From the NCBI RefSeq assembly GCF_028745505.1, contig NZ_JAQZZL010000002.1, positions 1,116,001 to 1,180,000 on the forward strand: a stretch of 64,000 nt of DNA. Reading direction: 5' to 3'. The position numbers and the translations under genes are program-made. Positions 35,296 to 44,874 of this stretch are shown here, piece by piece (the first letter of the stretch is position 1; each line of letters starts with the position of its first letter). Source of the DNA: Lentisphaera marina (lineage in GTDB: Bacteria; Verrucomicrobiota; Lentisphaeria; Lentisphaerales; Lentisphaeraceae). The notes beneath the pieces are model-generated. The model was not told the origin of the DNA, ran no database searches, and saw nothing but the letters and a program-made list of their open reading frames with translations.

Positions 35296-36993
35296 ATGCT
35301 AAGACAAATCATTTTTCTACTGACATTTAGTTTTTACATAAGCGCTGATGAACGCCCCAATATCATTGTTATTCTTTCTGATGACATGGGCTACACCGAC
35401 TTGGGCTGTTATGGCGGCGAGATCAATACACCTAATCTCAATGATTTAGCTAAGGAAGGTTTGCGATTTACGCAATTTTACAACACTGGACGTTGTTGCC
35501 CTACTCGTGCCTCTTTGTTAACGGGTCTTTATCCACACCAAGCAGGAATTGGCCATATGATGAGTGACAGAGGTGAGAATGGCTACCGTGGTGATTTAAA
35601 CAAAACTAGCGTCACTATTGCAGAAGTTTTAAAACCTGCAGGCTACACTAACTATATGGTTGGCAAATGGCACGTAACCAAAAACCTTCTCAATGATAAA
35701 GAAGAATCTCAATATAACTGGCCACTCAATCGAGGCTTTGACCGTTTTTATGGAACCATCCACGGAGCTGGTAGCTTTTTTGATCCCAACTCTTTAACAC
35801 GAGATAATCGCTATATTACACCCGAAAATGATACCGAATACCAAACAAATGAATATTACTACACAGACGCCATTTCTGATAACGCTATAAAATATATCAA
35901 TGAGCACGATTCAAAAAAACCATTTTTCATGTACGTCGCTTATACTGCAGCTCATTGGCCCTTGCACGCTTTGCCCGAGGACATCGCCAAATACGAAGGC
36001 AAATATGATCAAGGTTATGAAAGCATTCGTCAAGCTCGTTATAAAAAGGCTAAAGATTTGGGGGTTATTCCAAATGCTGAATACACTCCAACAATCGGAA
36101 ATTGGGATGCTGTCGAAGATAAAGAATGGGAATCTGCTCAGATGGAAGTTTACGCCGCCATGGTTGATCGTATGGATCACGGGATTGGCAATATTGTTGA
36201 TACTTTAAAACTCAATGGACAACTAGAAAATACACTCATTCTTTTCATGCAAGATAATGGTGGCTGTCAAGAAGCCTACGGACGTGACCCCAAGGGACCC
36301 CGTGTTGAGCGCAAAGCGAATATTGGTGCAATGGGAAAGGATGAGTTGCAATACGATATGACCCCACAAAAGAGTCGCGAGGGGTTCCCAATGCGCCGTG
36401 GCCACGTGATGCCTGGCCCAGCTGACACCGCTATTGGCTATGGTCTTAACTGGGCCAATGTCTCCAACACTCCCTTCCGCATGTACAAACACTATGTTCA
36501 CGAAGGAGGTATTTCTACTCCACTCATAGCTCACTGGCCCAAGAGAATTACAAGCAAAAACCAATTACGTCACCAACCCAGTCACCTCATAGATATTATG
36601 GCCACCTGTGTTGAAATAGCCAAAGCTGACTACCCGAAAGAATTCAACGATGAAGATATTAGTCCTATGGAAGGCATCAGTCTAATACCGATCTTTGATG
36701 GACAAGGTCAAACACGTCCCTACCTGCTATGGGAGCATGAAGGAAACCGTGCTTTAAGAATAGGAGATTGGAAAATCGTCGCAAAGGGTCGCCATGGTCA
36801 GGATGACGTACCTTGGGAACTCTATAATTTGGCCGAAGATCGTAGTGAGGTAAATAATTTAGCCAAACAAAATCCTGAAAAACTCGCATCCATGATTAAG
36901 TTCTGGACTGAACAAGCCGAAAGAACACTCATTACTCCTTGGCCAAAGAACAATAAAAAAACTAAAAAGAAGAAAAAAACTAAGAAACCTTAA
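35296..36993 (+). CDS. Arylsulfatase-family sulfatase (type I, formylglycine)
   Basis: A 565-residue exported sulfatase with signal peptide (about 1-16). The metal-binding segment V-I-L-S-D-D-M-G-Y is at 26-33. The formylglycine motif C67-C-P-T-R-A-S is followed by G-L-Y-P-H-Q-A-G, as required for type I sulfatases that need a maturation enzyme. The V-G-K-W-H segment near 125 and F-M-Q-D-N-G-G-C near 315-322 supply further active-site residues. The C-terminal tail is lysine-rich. Family members hydrolyse sulfate esters, in marine bacteria mostly on algal polysaccharides. It is the first gene of a cluster with DUF1501, PPC and cytochrome-like proteins. The precise polysaccharide is unknown. 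Confidence 0.92.
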   Translation: MLRQIIFLLTFSFYISADERPNIIVILSDDMGYTDLGCYGGEINTPNLNDLAKEGLRFTQFYNTGRCCPTRASLLTGLYPHQAGIGHMMSDRGENGYRGDLNKTSVTIAEVLKPAGYTNYMVGKWHVTKNLLNDKEESQYNWPLNRGFDRFYGTIHGAGSFFDPNSLTRDNRYITPENDTEYQTNEYYYTDAISDNAIKYINEHDSKKPFFMYVAYTAAHWPLHALPEDIAKYEGKYDQGYESIRQARYKKAKDLGVIPNAEYTPTIGNWDAVEDKEWESAQMEVYAAMVDRMDHGIGNIVDTLKLNGQLENTLILFMQDNGGCQEAYGRDPKGPRVERKANIGAMGKDELQYDMTPQKSREGFPMRRGHVMPGPADTAIGYGLNWANVSNTPFRMYKHYVHEGGISTPLIAHWPKRITSKNQLRHQPSHLIDIMATCVEIAKADYPKEFNDEDISPMEGISLIPIFDGQGQTRPYLLWEHEGNRALRIGDWKIVAKGRHGQDDVPWELYNLAEDRSEVNNLAKQNPEKLASMIKFWTEQAERTLITPWPKNNKKTKKKKKTKKP

Positions 36994-37140
36994 TTGAAGT
37001 ATAAACTCATGTGTTTGAAGAGCTTTTGAGTTAAAAAGGCCTCATTTCTTTAAAAAAATCCAAACTGAACAATTTTTATGTAAGAAAGCTTCCTGACTTT
37101 GCGTATATTAAATTATACTAATAAAGATCAATGGTGCATC

Positions 37141-38397
37141 ATGATAAATCGCAGAAGTTTTTTTAGAACTGGGGCCGCTCTGGGTGGTGCACTTTCCATG
37201 CCAAGTTTAATGGCCAAGGAAAGTAGTGTAAAAGCCAAATCCGTTATTCACATTTACCTTCCTGGGGGTCTTTCCGCCCAAGAAAGTTTTGACCCCAAGC
37301 CCTACAACCCCTCTGAATATCGTGGTCCCTTTAGTTCTATCACTACAAAAATCACTGGTGAACGCTTTAGTGAAAACCTACGCCACACGGCTCAAATAGC
37401 CGATAAGATTTGCGTCATCCGCAGCATGACTCACGGCGAAGCCGCTCATGAACGTGGCACTCATAATATGCTTACGGGTTATCGCCCCAATCCAGCCGTG
37501 GTCTATCCAAGTTTAGGTTCAATTACTGCTCAGCAGTTAGGTACAAGAAATGCTATCCCCCCCTACATTTGTATTCCGAAAGCCTTCAACGAATATTCTG
37601 GAAGAGGTTTTTTAAGTAGTGCTTATTCTCCTTTCTCCACGGGTGGAGACCCCTCCAGCAGTAAATTTAAAGTTGAAAACTTGCAGCGCCACGGCAAGCT
37701 AGATAAAGAACGATTTGAGCGCAGGAGAGATATTCTAGCGAATATCAATCACATGTCTGAAATTAACCATGAGGCGGAAATAGTTGCTGCCATGAATTCA
37801 TTTAATGATGAATCATATAAACTCATGAACTCTGCTTCGGCAGTGGCTGCTTTTGATTTAAGTAAAGAAAGCAATAAAACCAAAGATTGGTATGGTCGCA
37901 ATCAAACTGGTCAGCGCCTACTACTTGCTCGACGCTTAGTCGAGGCCGGCTCTCGTTATGTAGCCCTCACTGCAGGTGGCTGGGATCACCACGACAAAAT
38001 ACGCGACGGGATTCGCAAGCACCTTCCCCCACTCGACCAAGCTTATGCAGCACTGATCAAAGACCTCGATCAACGTGGCTTGCTTGATTCTACTTTAGTG
38101 ATTTTAAATTCTGAATTTGGTCGCACTCCGAAGATCAACAAAACTGCGGGACGTGATCATTACCCAAAAGTTTTCAGTATGGTCATGGCTGGTGGCGGCA
38201 TTAAGCGTGGGTATATACATGGTAAATCCGATAGCACGTCGAGTACTGTAGAGGACAACCCCGTAGAAGTTGCGGACTACGCAAGAACGGTTTACACCTT
38301 AATGGGTATCGATCCAGATAAAGCTATTATGTCGCCAGGAGAAAGGCCCGTGCGTCTCGTTTATGGAGGTCAAGTCATCAATGACATCTTGGCTTAA
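37141..38397 (+). CDS. DUF1501 protein with Tat-type signal (sulfatase cluster)
   Basis: About 418 residues from the ATG at 37141; an in-frame TTG at 37099 would add 14 residues before the Tat motif and is less likely. The start M-I-N-R-R-S-F-F-R-T-G-A-A-L-G is a twin-arginine-like signal. DUF1501 motifs include I-Y-L-P-G-G-L-S-A-Q-E-S-F-D, G-G-W-D-H-H-D, N-S-E-F-G-R-T-P and G-R-D-H-Y-P. It is shorter and more divergent than the two other copies at 21029 and 31346. Here the DUF1501 gene precedes, rather than follows, its cytochrome-like partner. Its end overlaps the next gene by 17 bp. Confidence 0.88.
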   Translation: MINRRSFFRTGAALGGALSMPSLMAKESSVKAKSVIHIYLPGGLSAQESFDPKPYNPSEYRGPFSSITTKITGERFSENLRHTAQIADKICVIRSMTHGEAAHERGTHNMLTGYRPNPAVVYPSLGSITAQQLGTRNAIPPYICIPKAFNEYSGRGFLSSAYSPFSTGGDPSSSKFKVENLQRHGKLDKERFERRRDILANINHMSEINHEAEIVAAMNSFNDESYKLMNSASAVAAFDLSKESNKTKDWYGRNQTGQRLLLARRLVEAGSRYVALTAGGWDHHDKIRDGIRKHLPPLDQAYAALIKDLDQRGLLDSTLVILNSEFGRTPKINKTAGRDHYPKVFSMVMAGGGIKRGYIHGKSDSTSSTVEDNPVEVADYARTVYTLMGIDPDKAIMSPGERPVRLVYGGQVINDILA

Positions 38398-40648
38398 GTT
38401 CTTATTCCTACTTCTTTCCTTTCAAATCAATAGTTTTGCCTTAGTTGAAGTCTCGAAACTATTCCCTGCCGGAGCTCAAAAAGGTACTGATGCTCATTTT
38501 TTATTAGAAGGTAAAAACTTGGCTCATGCCAAAGATATTTTATTCTACAAAACGGGCATCCATTTTGAAAAAATGGAATTAGAAAAGAATAAGTTAAAGC
38601 TTCACTTAAAAATCTCTAAAAAAGCCTCCACCGGTTTACACCCCTTTCGCATCCTTGGTGAGGATGGCTTGAGTAACATGCGTTACATTCATATTGCTCC
38701 TTTTCCTGAACACAAAAAAGCGTCCAACATATTCAGTTTTGATAAGGCTCAAGAAGTCAGCATTCCCTGCACTGTAAATGGCCAACTCAATGGTCGACAA
38801 ATAGATCATTACCGTTTCGAACTTAAAAAGGGGCAGTCATTAAATGCTTCACTGACTTGTATGGACTTGGCTTTAACTTTCACTGATTGCCAAATTAAAA
38901 TCTTTGATAAAGATAAAAAGCAAATTGCCTATAATGATGATTGCTTACTTCTTAAGCAAGATCCAATGATTAGCTTCACGGCGCCCTACACTGGCGTATA
39001 TTATGTTCAAGTACATGATTTTCGTTTTGGTGGTGGCAATTATAGACTTCATCTATCTCCCAAATTTAATGGCGTACAAGTTTTCCCCGCAGGTGGTCCA
39101 CTCAATCAAAAACAAAAAGTTCTTTGCCTATATCAAAATGGTACGAGTGCACAAAAAGAAATTGATCCACAAAATCAAACTGGAATCAATTCCGTTTACA
39201 TTGATAAAGACTCCATTCACCACATCTCTTTTCATGTATCTAAACACAAAAACTTTTTCGATCAAGAAAAAGGTTACGAAAGAGATAAAGCCACTAGCTG
39301 CGATGCTTTTCCCCTCGCCCTGAATGGTCGCTTGGATCAAAAACAAGATGTTGATTGGTTTAGTTTCAAAGCTCCCAAGGATGGACAAATTGAAATTCAA
39401 GTTCTCGCCCGTCAGTTGCGCTCTCCCATCGATGCACTCTTGGAGTTCTATAGCAGTCAAGGAAAGCTCATCAAAAAGCAAGATGATAGTGGCTCACTTG
39501 ATCCAAAAATCATTACTAAAGTTAAAAAAGACGAAACTTACTTTATAAAAATCCGCGACTTTAACAAGAACTTCTCTCCGCTTGCCGTTTATCGTATTTT
39601 AGTGGACTACCAAGAAGCTCAACTGAAATTAAGTCTGAGTCCTTCACAACAAAGAACTCATCAGGGGCAACTCCTCAATATAAGTCCAAATAACAATCAA
39701 TTACTAATCTTCGATTTAAATAGAGAAAATGCGGATTCCGCAATTAGCTATCAATTTTCAAATCTTCCTTCAGCACTAACTTATAAAGTTTTAAGCCATC
39801 CTGAAAAAAGCACTAAAATACCGGTCTTATATTCACTTAAAAAGGATAGCCCTTTGCAAGCCCAACATATTTCTGCTCAGCTAAGTAACAAAGAACTTAG
39901 CAAGGGCGAATACAAAGAGAGTTTAATTATGCTCATGGGCCCCAATAACAAAGAATACCGACACTATTCAGGAAATACTTTAGCTTATGCAAGTACCGTT
40001 CCTTCACCATTTAGTCTAGAGGTGCTCCCCAATACTAGTCCCATGCCTCGATTTGGCACTCACACAAGTAAAATCCGCATTCATCGCCAGGAGGGTTTTA
40101 AAGGAGAAATCACGATCAAAGCAAAGTCCGTCTTAGCGGGCCTTTCCATGAGGGATCAAATAAAAATCCCCGCGGATAAAAACGAAGTCGATTATAGCAT
40201 ACAAGCATCATCCAGTACCCCACTTGGGAATTGGCCTTTTGTTTTCAATGCTACAGGCTATGACAAAGGCAAAGTTTTTACGCTGAGTTCTGATGCTCAA
40301 GAACGAAAAGTTGTCGAACATTATTTTGATCTAAAAATGCTTCAGTATTCTCTTCATCGCGGCAAAGAACGTGAAATCACCATTGATATAAATGTACATA
40401 AAACTCCCGACTTCCCCATAAAGGCCAGTCTCAAAGGTCTTCCCAATGGTGTCACTGCTGAAGATATTGTGATTAACAAAATTGATGAAAAACTAAGCTT
40501 TAAAATTTCTGCAAATGAGAATGCCAGTTATGGATATCACCGCAATTCCTATGTCTATTTTGAGTTCACTCATGAAGGGCATAAACTCAACCAAAGTTTG
40601 CGTACTAATGGAACTATCTATGTTCCCAAACCGAAAAAGAAGAAATAA
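38381..40648 (+). CDS. Exported protein with PPC (pre-peptidase C-terminal-like) domains
   Basis: A 755-residue protein. The ATG at 38381 has GGAGGT (38365-38370) about 10 bp upstream, inside the preceding gene, and gives a clear signal peptide (about 1-20). Two PPC-type beta-sandwich domains are visible, about residues 145-215 and 320-405, each with a Y-x-V/I-x-V-x-D-F/Y-type ending. The rest is predicted beta-rich. Such proteins accompany DUF1501/DUF1553 genes in Planctomycetes and Verrucomicrobia. No catalytic motif is seen, so an adhesion or scaffold role is inferred. Translational coupling to both neighbours indicates an obligate operon. Confidence 0.8.
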   Translation: MTSWLKFLFLLLSFQINSFALVEVSKLFPAGAQKGTDAHFLLEGKNLAHAKDILFYKTGIHFEKMELEKNKLKLHLKISKKASTGLHPFRILGEDGLSNMRYIHIAPFPEHKKASNIFSFDKAQEVSIPCTVNGQLNGRQIDHYRFELKKGQSLNASLTCMDLALTFTDCQIKIFDKDKKQIAYNDDCLLLKQDPMISFTAPYTGVYYVQVHDFRFGGGNYRLHLSPKFNGVQVFPAGGPLNQKQKVLCLYQNGTSAQKEIDPQNQTGINSVYIDKDSIHHISFHVSKHKNFFDQEKGYERDKATSCDAFPLALNGRLDQKQDVDWFSFKAPKDGQIEIQVLARQLRSPIDALLEFYSSQGKLIKKQDDSGSLDPKIITKVKKDETYFIKIRDFNKNFSPLAVYRILVDYQEAQLKLSLSPSQQRTHQGQLLNISPNNNQLLIFDLNRENADSAISYQFSNLPSALTYKVLSHPEKSTKIPVLYSLKKDSPLQAQHISAQLSNKELSKGEYKESLIMLMGPNNKEYRHYSGNTLAYASTVPSPFSLEVLPNTSPMPRFGTHTSKIRIHRQEGFKGEITIKAKSVLAGLSMRDQIKIPADKNEVDYSIQASSSTPLGNWPFVFNATGYDKGKVFTLSSDAQERKVVEHYFDLKMLQYSLHRGKEREITIDINVHKTPDFPIKASLKGLPNGVTAEDIVINKIDEKLSFKISANENASYGYHRNSYVYFEFTHEGHKLNQSLRTNGTIYVPKPKKKK

Positions 40649-40650
40649 AG

Positions 40651-43056
40651 ATGAGAGTTCTTTTATCCCTATTTATTTTAATGTCATTGGAGCTCCTTGC
40701 CGAAAGTATTGAGCAACTCACAGTCTTGCCCGAAAAGATTTTCCTTGATCACAAAGATGATTTTCAAGCTTTTATTGCTCAAGGTACCCGTGGCGACCTG
40801 AGCACTATTGATCTAACTGACAAAGTCAAAATTGACATACTCGACAAAAGTATATGTAAGTATGAAGCTGGGCAATTCATTCCGTTAAAAACGGGAATAA
40901 GCCCCGTGAAAATAACTTATCAAAACAAAGAAAAAAACATTCACATAGAAGTCAAAAACACACAAGCAAAAGAAAGCACGAGCTTTGCCTTAGATGTCGT
41001 CCCCATATTAACTGGCGCAGGATGTAATAGCGGAGGCTGTCACGGCGCCTCTCGAGGTCAAGAAAAGTTTCACCTCTCACTTTTTGGCTACGATCCTGTA
41101 GGAGATTTTAAACGTATCAAATATGATCTTTCGGGTCGCCGCATTAATCTAGCAGTTCCCGCAGATAGTTTATTTCTACAAAAAGCCGTCAAAACAGTTC
41201 CGCACACCGGTGGGCAACTTTTAAATAAAGACTCGAAACATTATCAAACGATTCTGGCTTGGCTAAAAGAAGGGGCACTTGCCGATAAGAAAGATATCAA
41301 AAAAGCCATAAAACTCGAGGTCTTCCCGAAACAATCTGTCATGCTTGGAGATGCTCAACAAAAAATATCCGTTCGCGTGAGTTATTCAGATGGGACGGAT
41401 CGCGATGTCACGGAACTGTGTGCTTTTTTTACAAGTGATTCGAGCTCAGCCGAAGTAATGGATAAATCCTACATCAAAACAAAAATCCCTGGGGAGGCCC
41501 ACCTCATGGTGCGCTACGGAACTCTTAATGCCCTTAGCACCTGCATCGTGATTCCTGATAAAGTTGAAAAATTGATTCCCATAGTCGAAAAGAACTACAT
41601 TGATAAAGCTAGTAATCAAAAGTGGCAACGTCTAAGGATGCAGCCTAACAAGCTTTGTAGTGACCAAGTCTTTGTCCGTCGTCTTTACTTGGATTTATGT
41701 GGACGTTTACCAAGTGAAGAAGAATATCAGGAGTTCATAGACGACAGCAATACTAACAAACGCGACAACTTAGTCGACCGCTTAGTTTTGAGTGAAGATT
41801 TCATGGACCTATGGTCAATGAAACTCAGTGAATTACTGCAAATACGCACAGATAATAATTACGACCTTAAGAATGTCATCTTATATTCTTCATGGATTCG
41901 AGAACAATTACGACAAGGAAAAAAGTATAACGAAATTGTCCATCAATTGATTACGGCATCAGGCAATAGCTTTGCGAACCCCGCAGCCAATTTCTATCAA
42001 ATTCAAAATGACAATAAAATTATTAGCGAAAACGTCGCTCAAGTTTTCATGGGTATTCGCTTGCAGTGCACCCAATGCCATAACCACCCTTTTGATCGCT
42101 GGACGATGGACGACTATTATTCATACTCCTCGTTTTTCGCTCATATAGGCAGAAAAAATGCCGAAGACCCGCGTGCTCAGATTATTTATAATAAAAACTC
42201 TGGCGACATCAAACATCCCGTTTATAAAAAAGCCTTGGAACCCAAATTCCTTGGAGGAGATGCCCCCGAAGATACAAAGACGGATCGCCGCATAACTTTA
42301 GCTAATTGGCTAACGGCAAAAGAAAATCCTTACTTCGCATCCACCCTTTCGAATCGTATGTGGGAACATTTCTTCGGGCGTGGAATTATCCATCCCGTGG
42401 ATGACCGTCGTCTCAGTAATCCCGCCGCTAATCCAGAATTGCTTGATGCACTCAGTCAGAAATTTATTGAATATGACTTTGATTTAATCCCTTTGGCAAA
42501 GGATATCTGTAAATCAAATACTTACAGTCTTTCGAGCGCCCAAACTCAATCAAAAGGTAATTTAGAGAAATATTTTGCTAGCGCTCCCATTCGTCGTATT
42601 CGAGCCGAAGTTTTGCTCAACGCCATCACTCAAATTACCGAAACAAAAAATTATTTTAGTAATAGCTACATCGACACAAAAGCAACACAATTAATGGTCA
42701 ATAATTCTGGAAGTACTTTTCTCAATACTTTCGGTCGCGTTAATCGCAAAAGTCCCACAATTGCCTGCGAAACGATGACGGAGCCCAACTTAGCGCAATC
42801 CTTAGAGTTGTTGAATGGAAATACGATTAATAGTAAAATTAATGGCAGTCCCTTTATCCAACGAGCACTTAATGAAAAATGGACTCCAGAAAAGTTTATT
42901 AATACCTTGTATATCCGAGCTCTATCCCGTCCCGCTAGTCCTCAAGAAATGGAAAAACTTAAGGAATTATACACAAGTCCAGAAAAACTTCGCGATGTTC
43001 ACCAAGATATTTTTTGGGCCATCTTAAATTCCAAGGAGTTTATTTTTGTACGCTAA
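40651..43056 (+). CDS. PSCyt1-like / Ig-like / DUF1549-DUF1553 protein (sulfatase cluster)
   Basis: An 801-residue exported protein starting 2 bp after the PPC gene, with signal peptide (about 1-17). The first haem-type motif is C125-x4-C130-H131, a CX4CH spacing instead of CXXCH, inside G-C-N-S-G-G-C-H-G. An immunoglobulin-like bacterial Big_2 domain follows at about 226-305 (V-S-Y-S-D-G-T-D-R-D-V-T-E-L). DUF1549 carries C473/C476/H477, and DUF1553 starts near residue 545. CX4CH haem sites are known in multihaem cytochromes, so haem binding remains plausible. It overlaps the next gene by 11 bp. Confidence 0.88.
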   Translation: MRVLLSLFILMSLELLAESIEQLTVLPEKIFLDHKDDFQAFIAQGTRGDLSTIDLTDKVKIDILDKSICKYEAGQFIPLKTGISPVKITYQNKEKNIHIEVKNTQAKESTSFALDVVPILTGAGCNSGGCHGASRGQEKFHLSLFGYDPVGDFKRIKYDLSGRRINLAVPADSLFLQKAVKTVPHTGGQLLNKDSKHYQTILAWLKEGALADKKDIKKAIKLEVFPKQSVMLGDAQQKISVRVSYSDGTDRDVTELCAFFTSDSSSAEVMDKSYIKTKIPGEAHLMVRYGTLNALSTCIVIPDKVEKLIPIVEKNYIDKASNQKWQRLRMQPNKLCSDQVFVRRLYLDLCGRLPSEEEYQEFIDDSNTNKRDNLVDRLVLSEDFMDLWSMKLSELLQIRTDNNYDLKNVILYSSWIREQLRQGKKYNEIVHQLITASGNSFANPAANFYQIQNDNKIISENVAQVFMGIRLQCTQCHNHPFDRWTMDDYYSYSSFFAHIGRKNAEDPRAQIIYNKNSGDIKHPVYKKALEPKFLGGDAPEDTKTDRRITLANWLTAKENPYFASTLSNRMWEHFFGRGIIHPVDDRRLSNPAANPELLDALSQKFIEYDFDLIPLAKDICKSNTYSLSSAQTQSKGNLEKYFASAPIRRIRAEVLLNAITQITETKNYFSNSYIDTKATQLMVNNSGSTFLNTFGRVNRKSPTIACETMTEPNLAQSLELLNGNTINSKINGSPFIQRALNEKWTPEKFINTLYIRALSRPASPQEMEKLKELYTSPEKLRDVHQDIFWAILNSKEFIFVR

Positions 43057-44734
43057 TTTTTTCAGTTCTCTCCTCACGATCCTCTTCATCAGTTCGCTCA
43101 ATGCACAGAAAATCACATATGATGAACATATACGTCAAATATTTAAGGCCGACTGTAGTGAGTGCCATAATAGCAACAAAGCTAAAGGTGGTCTTGATCT
43201 AAGTTCTTACTTGCAAACGATGGCTGGTTCATCTGCAGGTGAAGTGGTAAGTGCAGGTGATCCTGAAAACTCAGTCCTTTTTGAGTGTATCACCACAGAC
43301 GACAGTGATATTCGCATGCCTCCCAAGGGAGCTCGCATGAATAAAAATGACATCGAAATGATAAAAAATTGGATTCTAGCTGGAGCGCTAGAAAATCGTC
43401 ATAGCAAAAAAAAGCTCTTTGTGAAAAATGATGCTTTCAAAGCTACTGAAACAAAGAAAGGCGAAGTCATTCTTCCGGATCATTTAAGTCTTCTTTCATG
43501 GCAAGAATACAGCTATCCTGGACCCGCAAAAACAATGGCTCTTAGTCCCTTCTCTCCTCTTGTTGCTTTTGGCTTGTATAAGCAGGTAGCGCTCTATAAT
43601 AGTCAAACGCAAAATTTACTGGGCTATTTAGATTTTCCTGAGGGCAGTATAAATGGCCTCTCTTTCAGCTCAAATGGGCAATATATCATTGCCGTAGGTG
43701 GTCATATTGGTAATGAAGGTTTTTGTGTTATTTGGGATATAAAAAGTGGTCGACGTATTTTCTCGCTTAAACATGAGAGCATGGATATTCATGTGGCGCA
43801 TGTGAGTCCTGACATGAAGCTACTTGCCATCGGCTCTAATGATAAAAAAATTAAAGTTTATAGCTTAGAAAACAAAGAACTTCTCCTAGAGGAAAAAGCT
43901 CATTCTGAGTGGGTTTCCGCTCTGCGCTTTAGTCCAGATGGCAAGTATATCGTCAGCGGAGATCGCAATGGGCAACTTATAATTTGGGATGCCAAAGAAT
44001 TATCTAAGTTACACACACTCTACAAACATAAAGGTCGCATTAGTGCTTTAGCTTGGCGCCCTGACTCGAAAGTTTTTGCTTCTGCGAGTGATGATGCCAG
44101 CATTATGTTTTTTGATCCATTAAAGGCTAGCAATTTAAAAACGCTAAAGATTCATAAAGGCGCCGTCAATAGCCTGAGCTATAACGAAAAGGGACAATTA
44201 TGCTCCACGGGAAACGATCACCAAATTCGCGTTTATGATTCCGCCTACAAGCAAGTTGCTCATTTAGATTGCAACAAGCGTGCACCTTTGCTAAACGCGG
44301 TCTATGTAAACGATAAAATCATTGCCAGTAATTATGCTGGTCGTATGGTCATAAAGGAAAAAGCTAATAAGGAAGCAGCCTTTCTTACTCTCTTTCCCAA
44401 AAACCTTCTGCAATTAAATAAGTCACAAACTATAAATTTAGAAAAAGAACGACTTAATAAAAAACGTCACCTCGAAATGTTTAAAGAATTTGAGTTCAAG
44501 GAAAAAATCCAAAGTTTAAAACTTGAGCAACTCTACCTTTTGGATGAAATAAAATCCGCACTAGATGATAAAACTGACCTCATTGCACTCAATCAACTTT
44601 ACACAAAAAATTCTGAATACTTCCACCTTGCCTATGAGCTCAAATTACTCACCAAGAAATCGCAAGAGTCTCAGCTTAATTTACTGAAACAAATGAATAA
44701 AATGCCACAACAAATCACTAGTGCTGATCAATAA
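43046..44734 (+). CDS. PSCyt1 cytochrome domain fused to a WD40 propeller
   Basis: A 562-residue exported protein. Translation probably begins at a TTG at 43046, 8 bp after AAGGAG (43032-43037) and 11 bp inside the previous gene; this start gives a proper signal peptide (about 1-20). The cytochrome-like PSCyt1 domain has C37/C40/H41 and the typical M-P-P-K-G segment near 92-96. Residues about 155-440 form a WD40 propeller with repeats such as A-L-R-F-S-P-D-G-K-Y-I-V-S-G-D. The last 120 residues are charged and helical. PSCyt1-WD40 proteins are a recurrent partner of DUF1501/DUF1553 operons in PVC bacteria. Function is unknown. Confidence 0.85.
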   Translation: MYANFFSSLLTILFISSLNAQKITYDEHIRQIFKADCSECHNSNKAKGGLDLSSYLQTMAGSSAGEVVSAGDPENSVLFECITTDDSDIRMPPKGARMNKNDIEMIKNWILAGALENRHSKKKLFVKNDAFKATETKKGEVILPDHLSLLSWQEYSYPGPAKTMALSPFSPLVAFGLYKQVALYNSQTQNLLGYLDFPEGSINGLSFSSNGQYIIAVGGHIGNEGFCVIWDIKSGRRIFSLKHESMDIHVAHVSPDMKLLAIGSNDKKIKVYSLENKELLLEEKAHSEWVSALRFSPDGKYIVSGDRNGQLIIWDAKELSKLHTLYKHKGRISALAWRPDSKVFASASDDASIMFFDPLKASNLKTLKIHKGAVNSLSYNEKGQLCSTGNDHQIRVYDSAYKQVAHLDCNKRAPLLNAVYVNDKIIASNYAGRMVIKEKANKEAAFLTLFPKNLLQLNKSQTINLEKERLNKKRHLEMFKEFEFKEKIQSLKLEQLYLLDEIKSALDDKTDLIALNQLYTKNSEYFHLAYELKLLTKKSQESQLNLLKQMNKMPQQITSADQ

Positions 44735-44737
44735 ACC

Positions 44738-44759
44738 ATATTATTGCATGCAATAATAT
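44738..44759. repeat. 22-bp perfect palindrome after the sulfatase cluster
   Basis: A perfect palindrome of 22 bp centred between 44748 and 44749, with core TTGCATGCAA, starts 4 bp after the stop codon of the PSCyt1-WD40 gene. It lies about 115 bp before the SulP gene. The sequence following it is not T-rich enough for a normal terminator. It could be an operator for a dimeric regulator or a hairpin that ends or stabilizes the transcript. Confidence 0.6.
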
Positions 44760-44874
44760 TGACTTTCTTCAAGTTCTCCCTACTTTGCATAAAAGTTTAA
44801 TAAACAGATTTGAACTTATAGAGTATTAATATCTAATAGATCTAACTTAATTCAGCTTAATAAGTAGTGATGAG

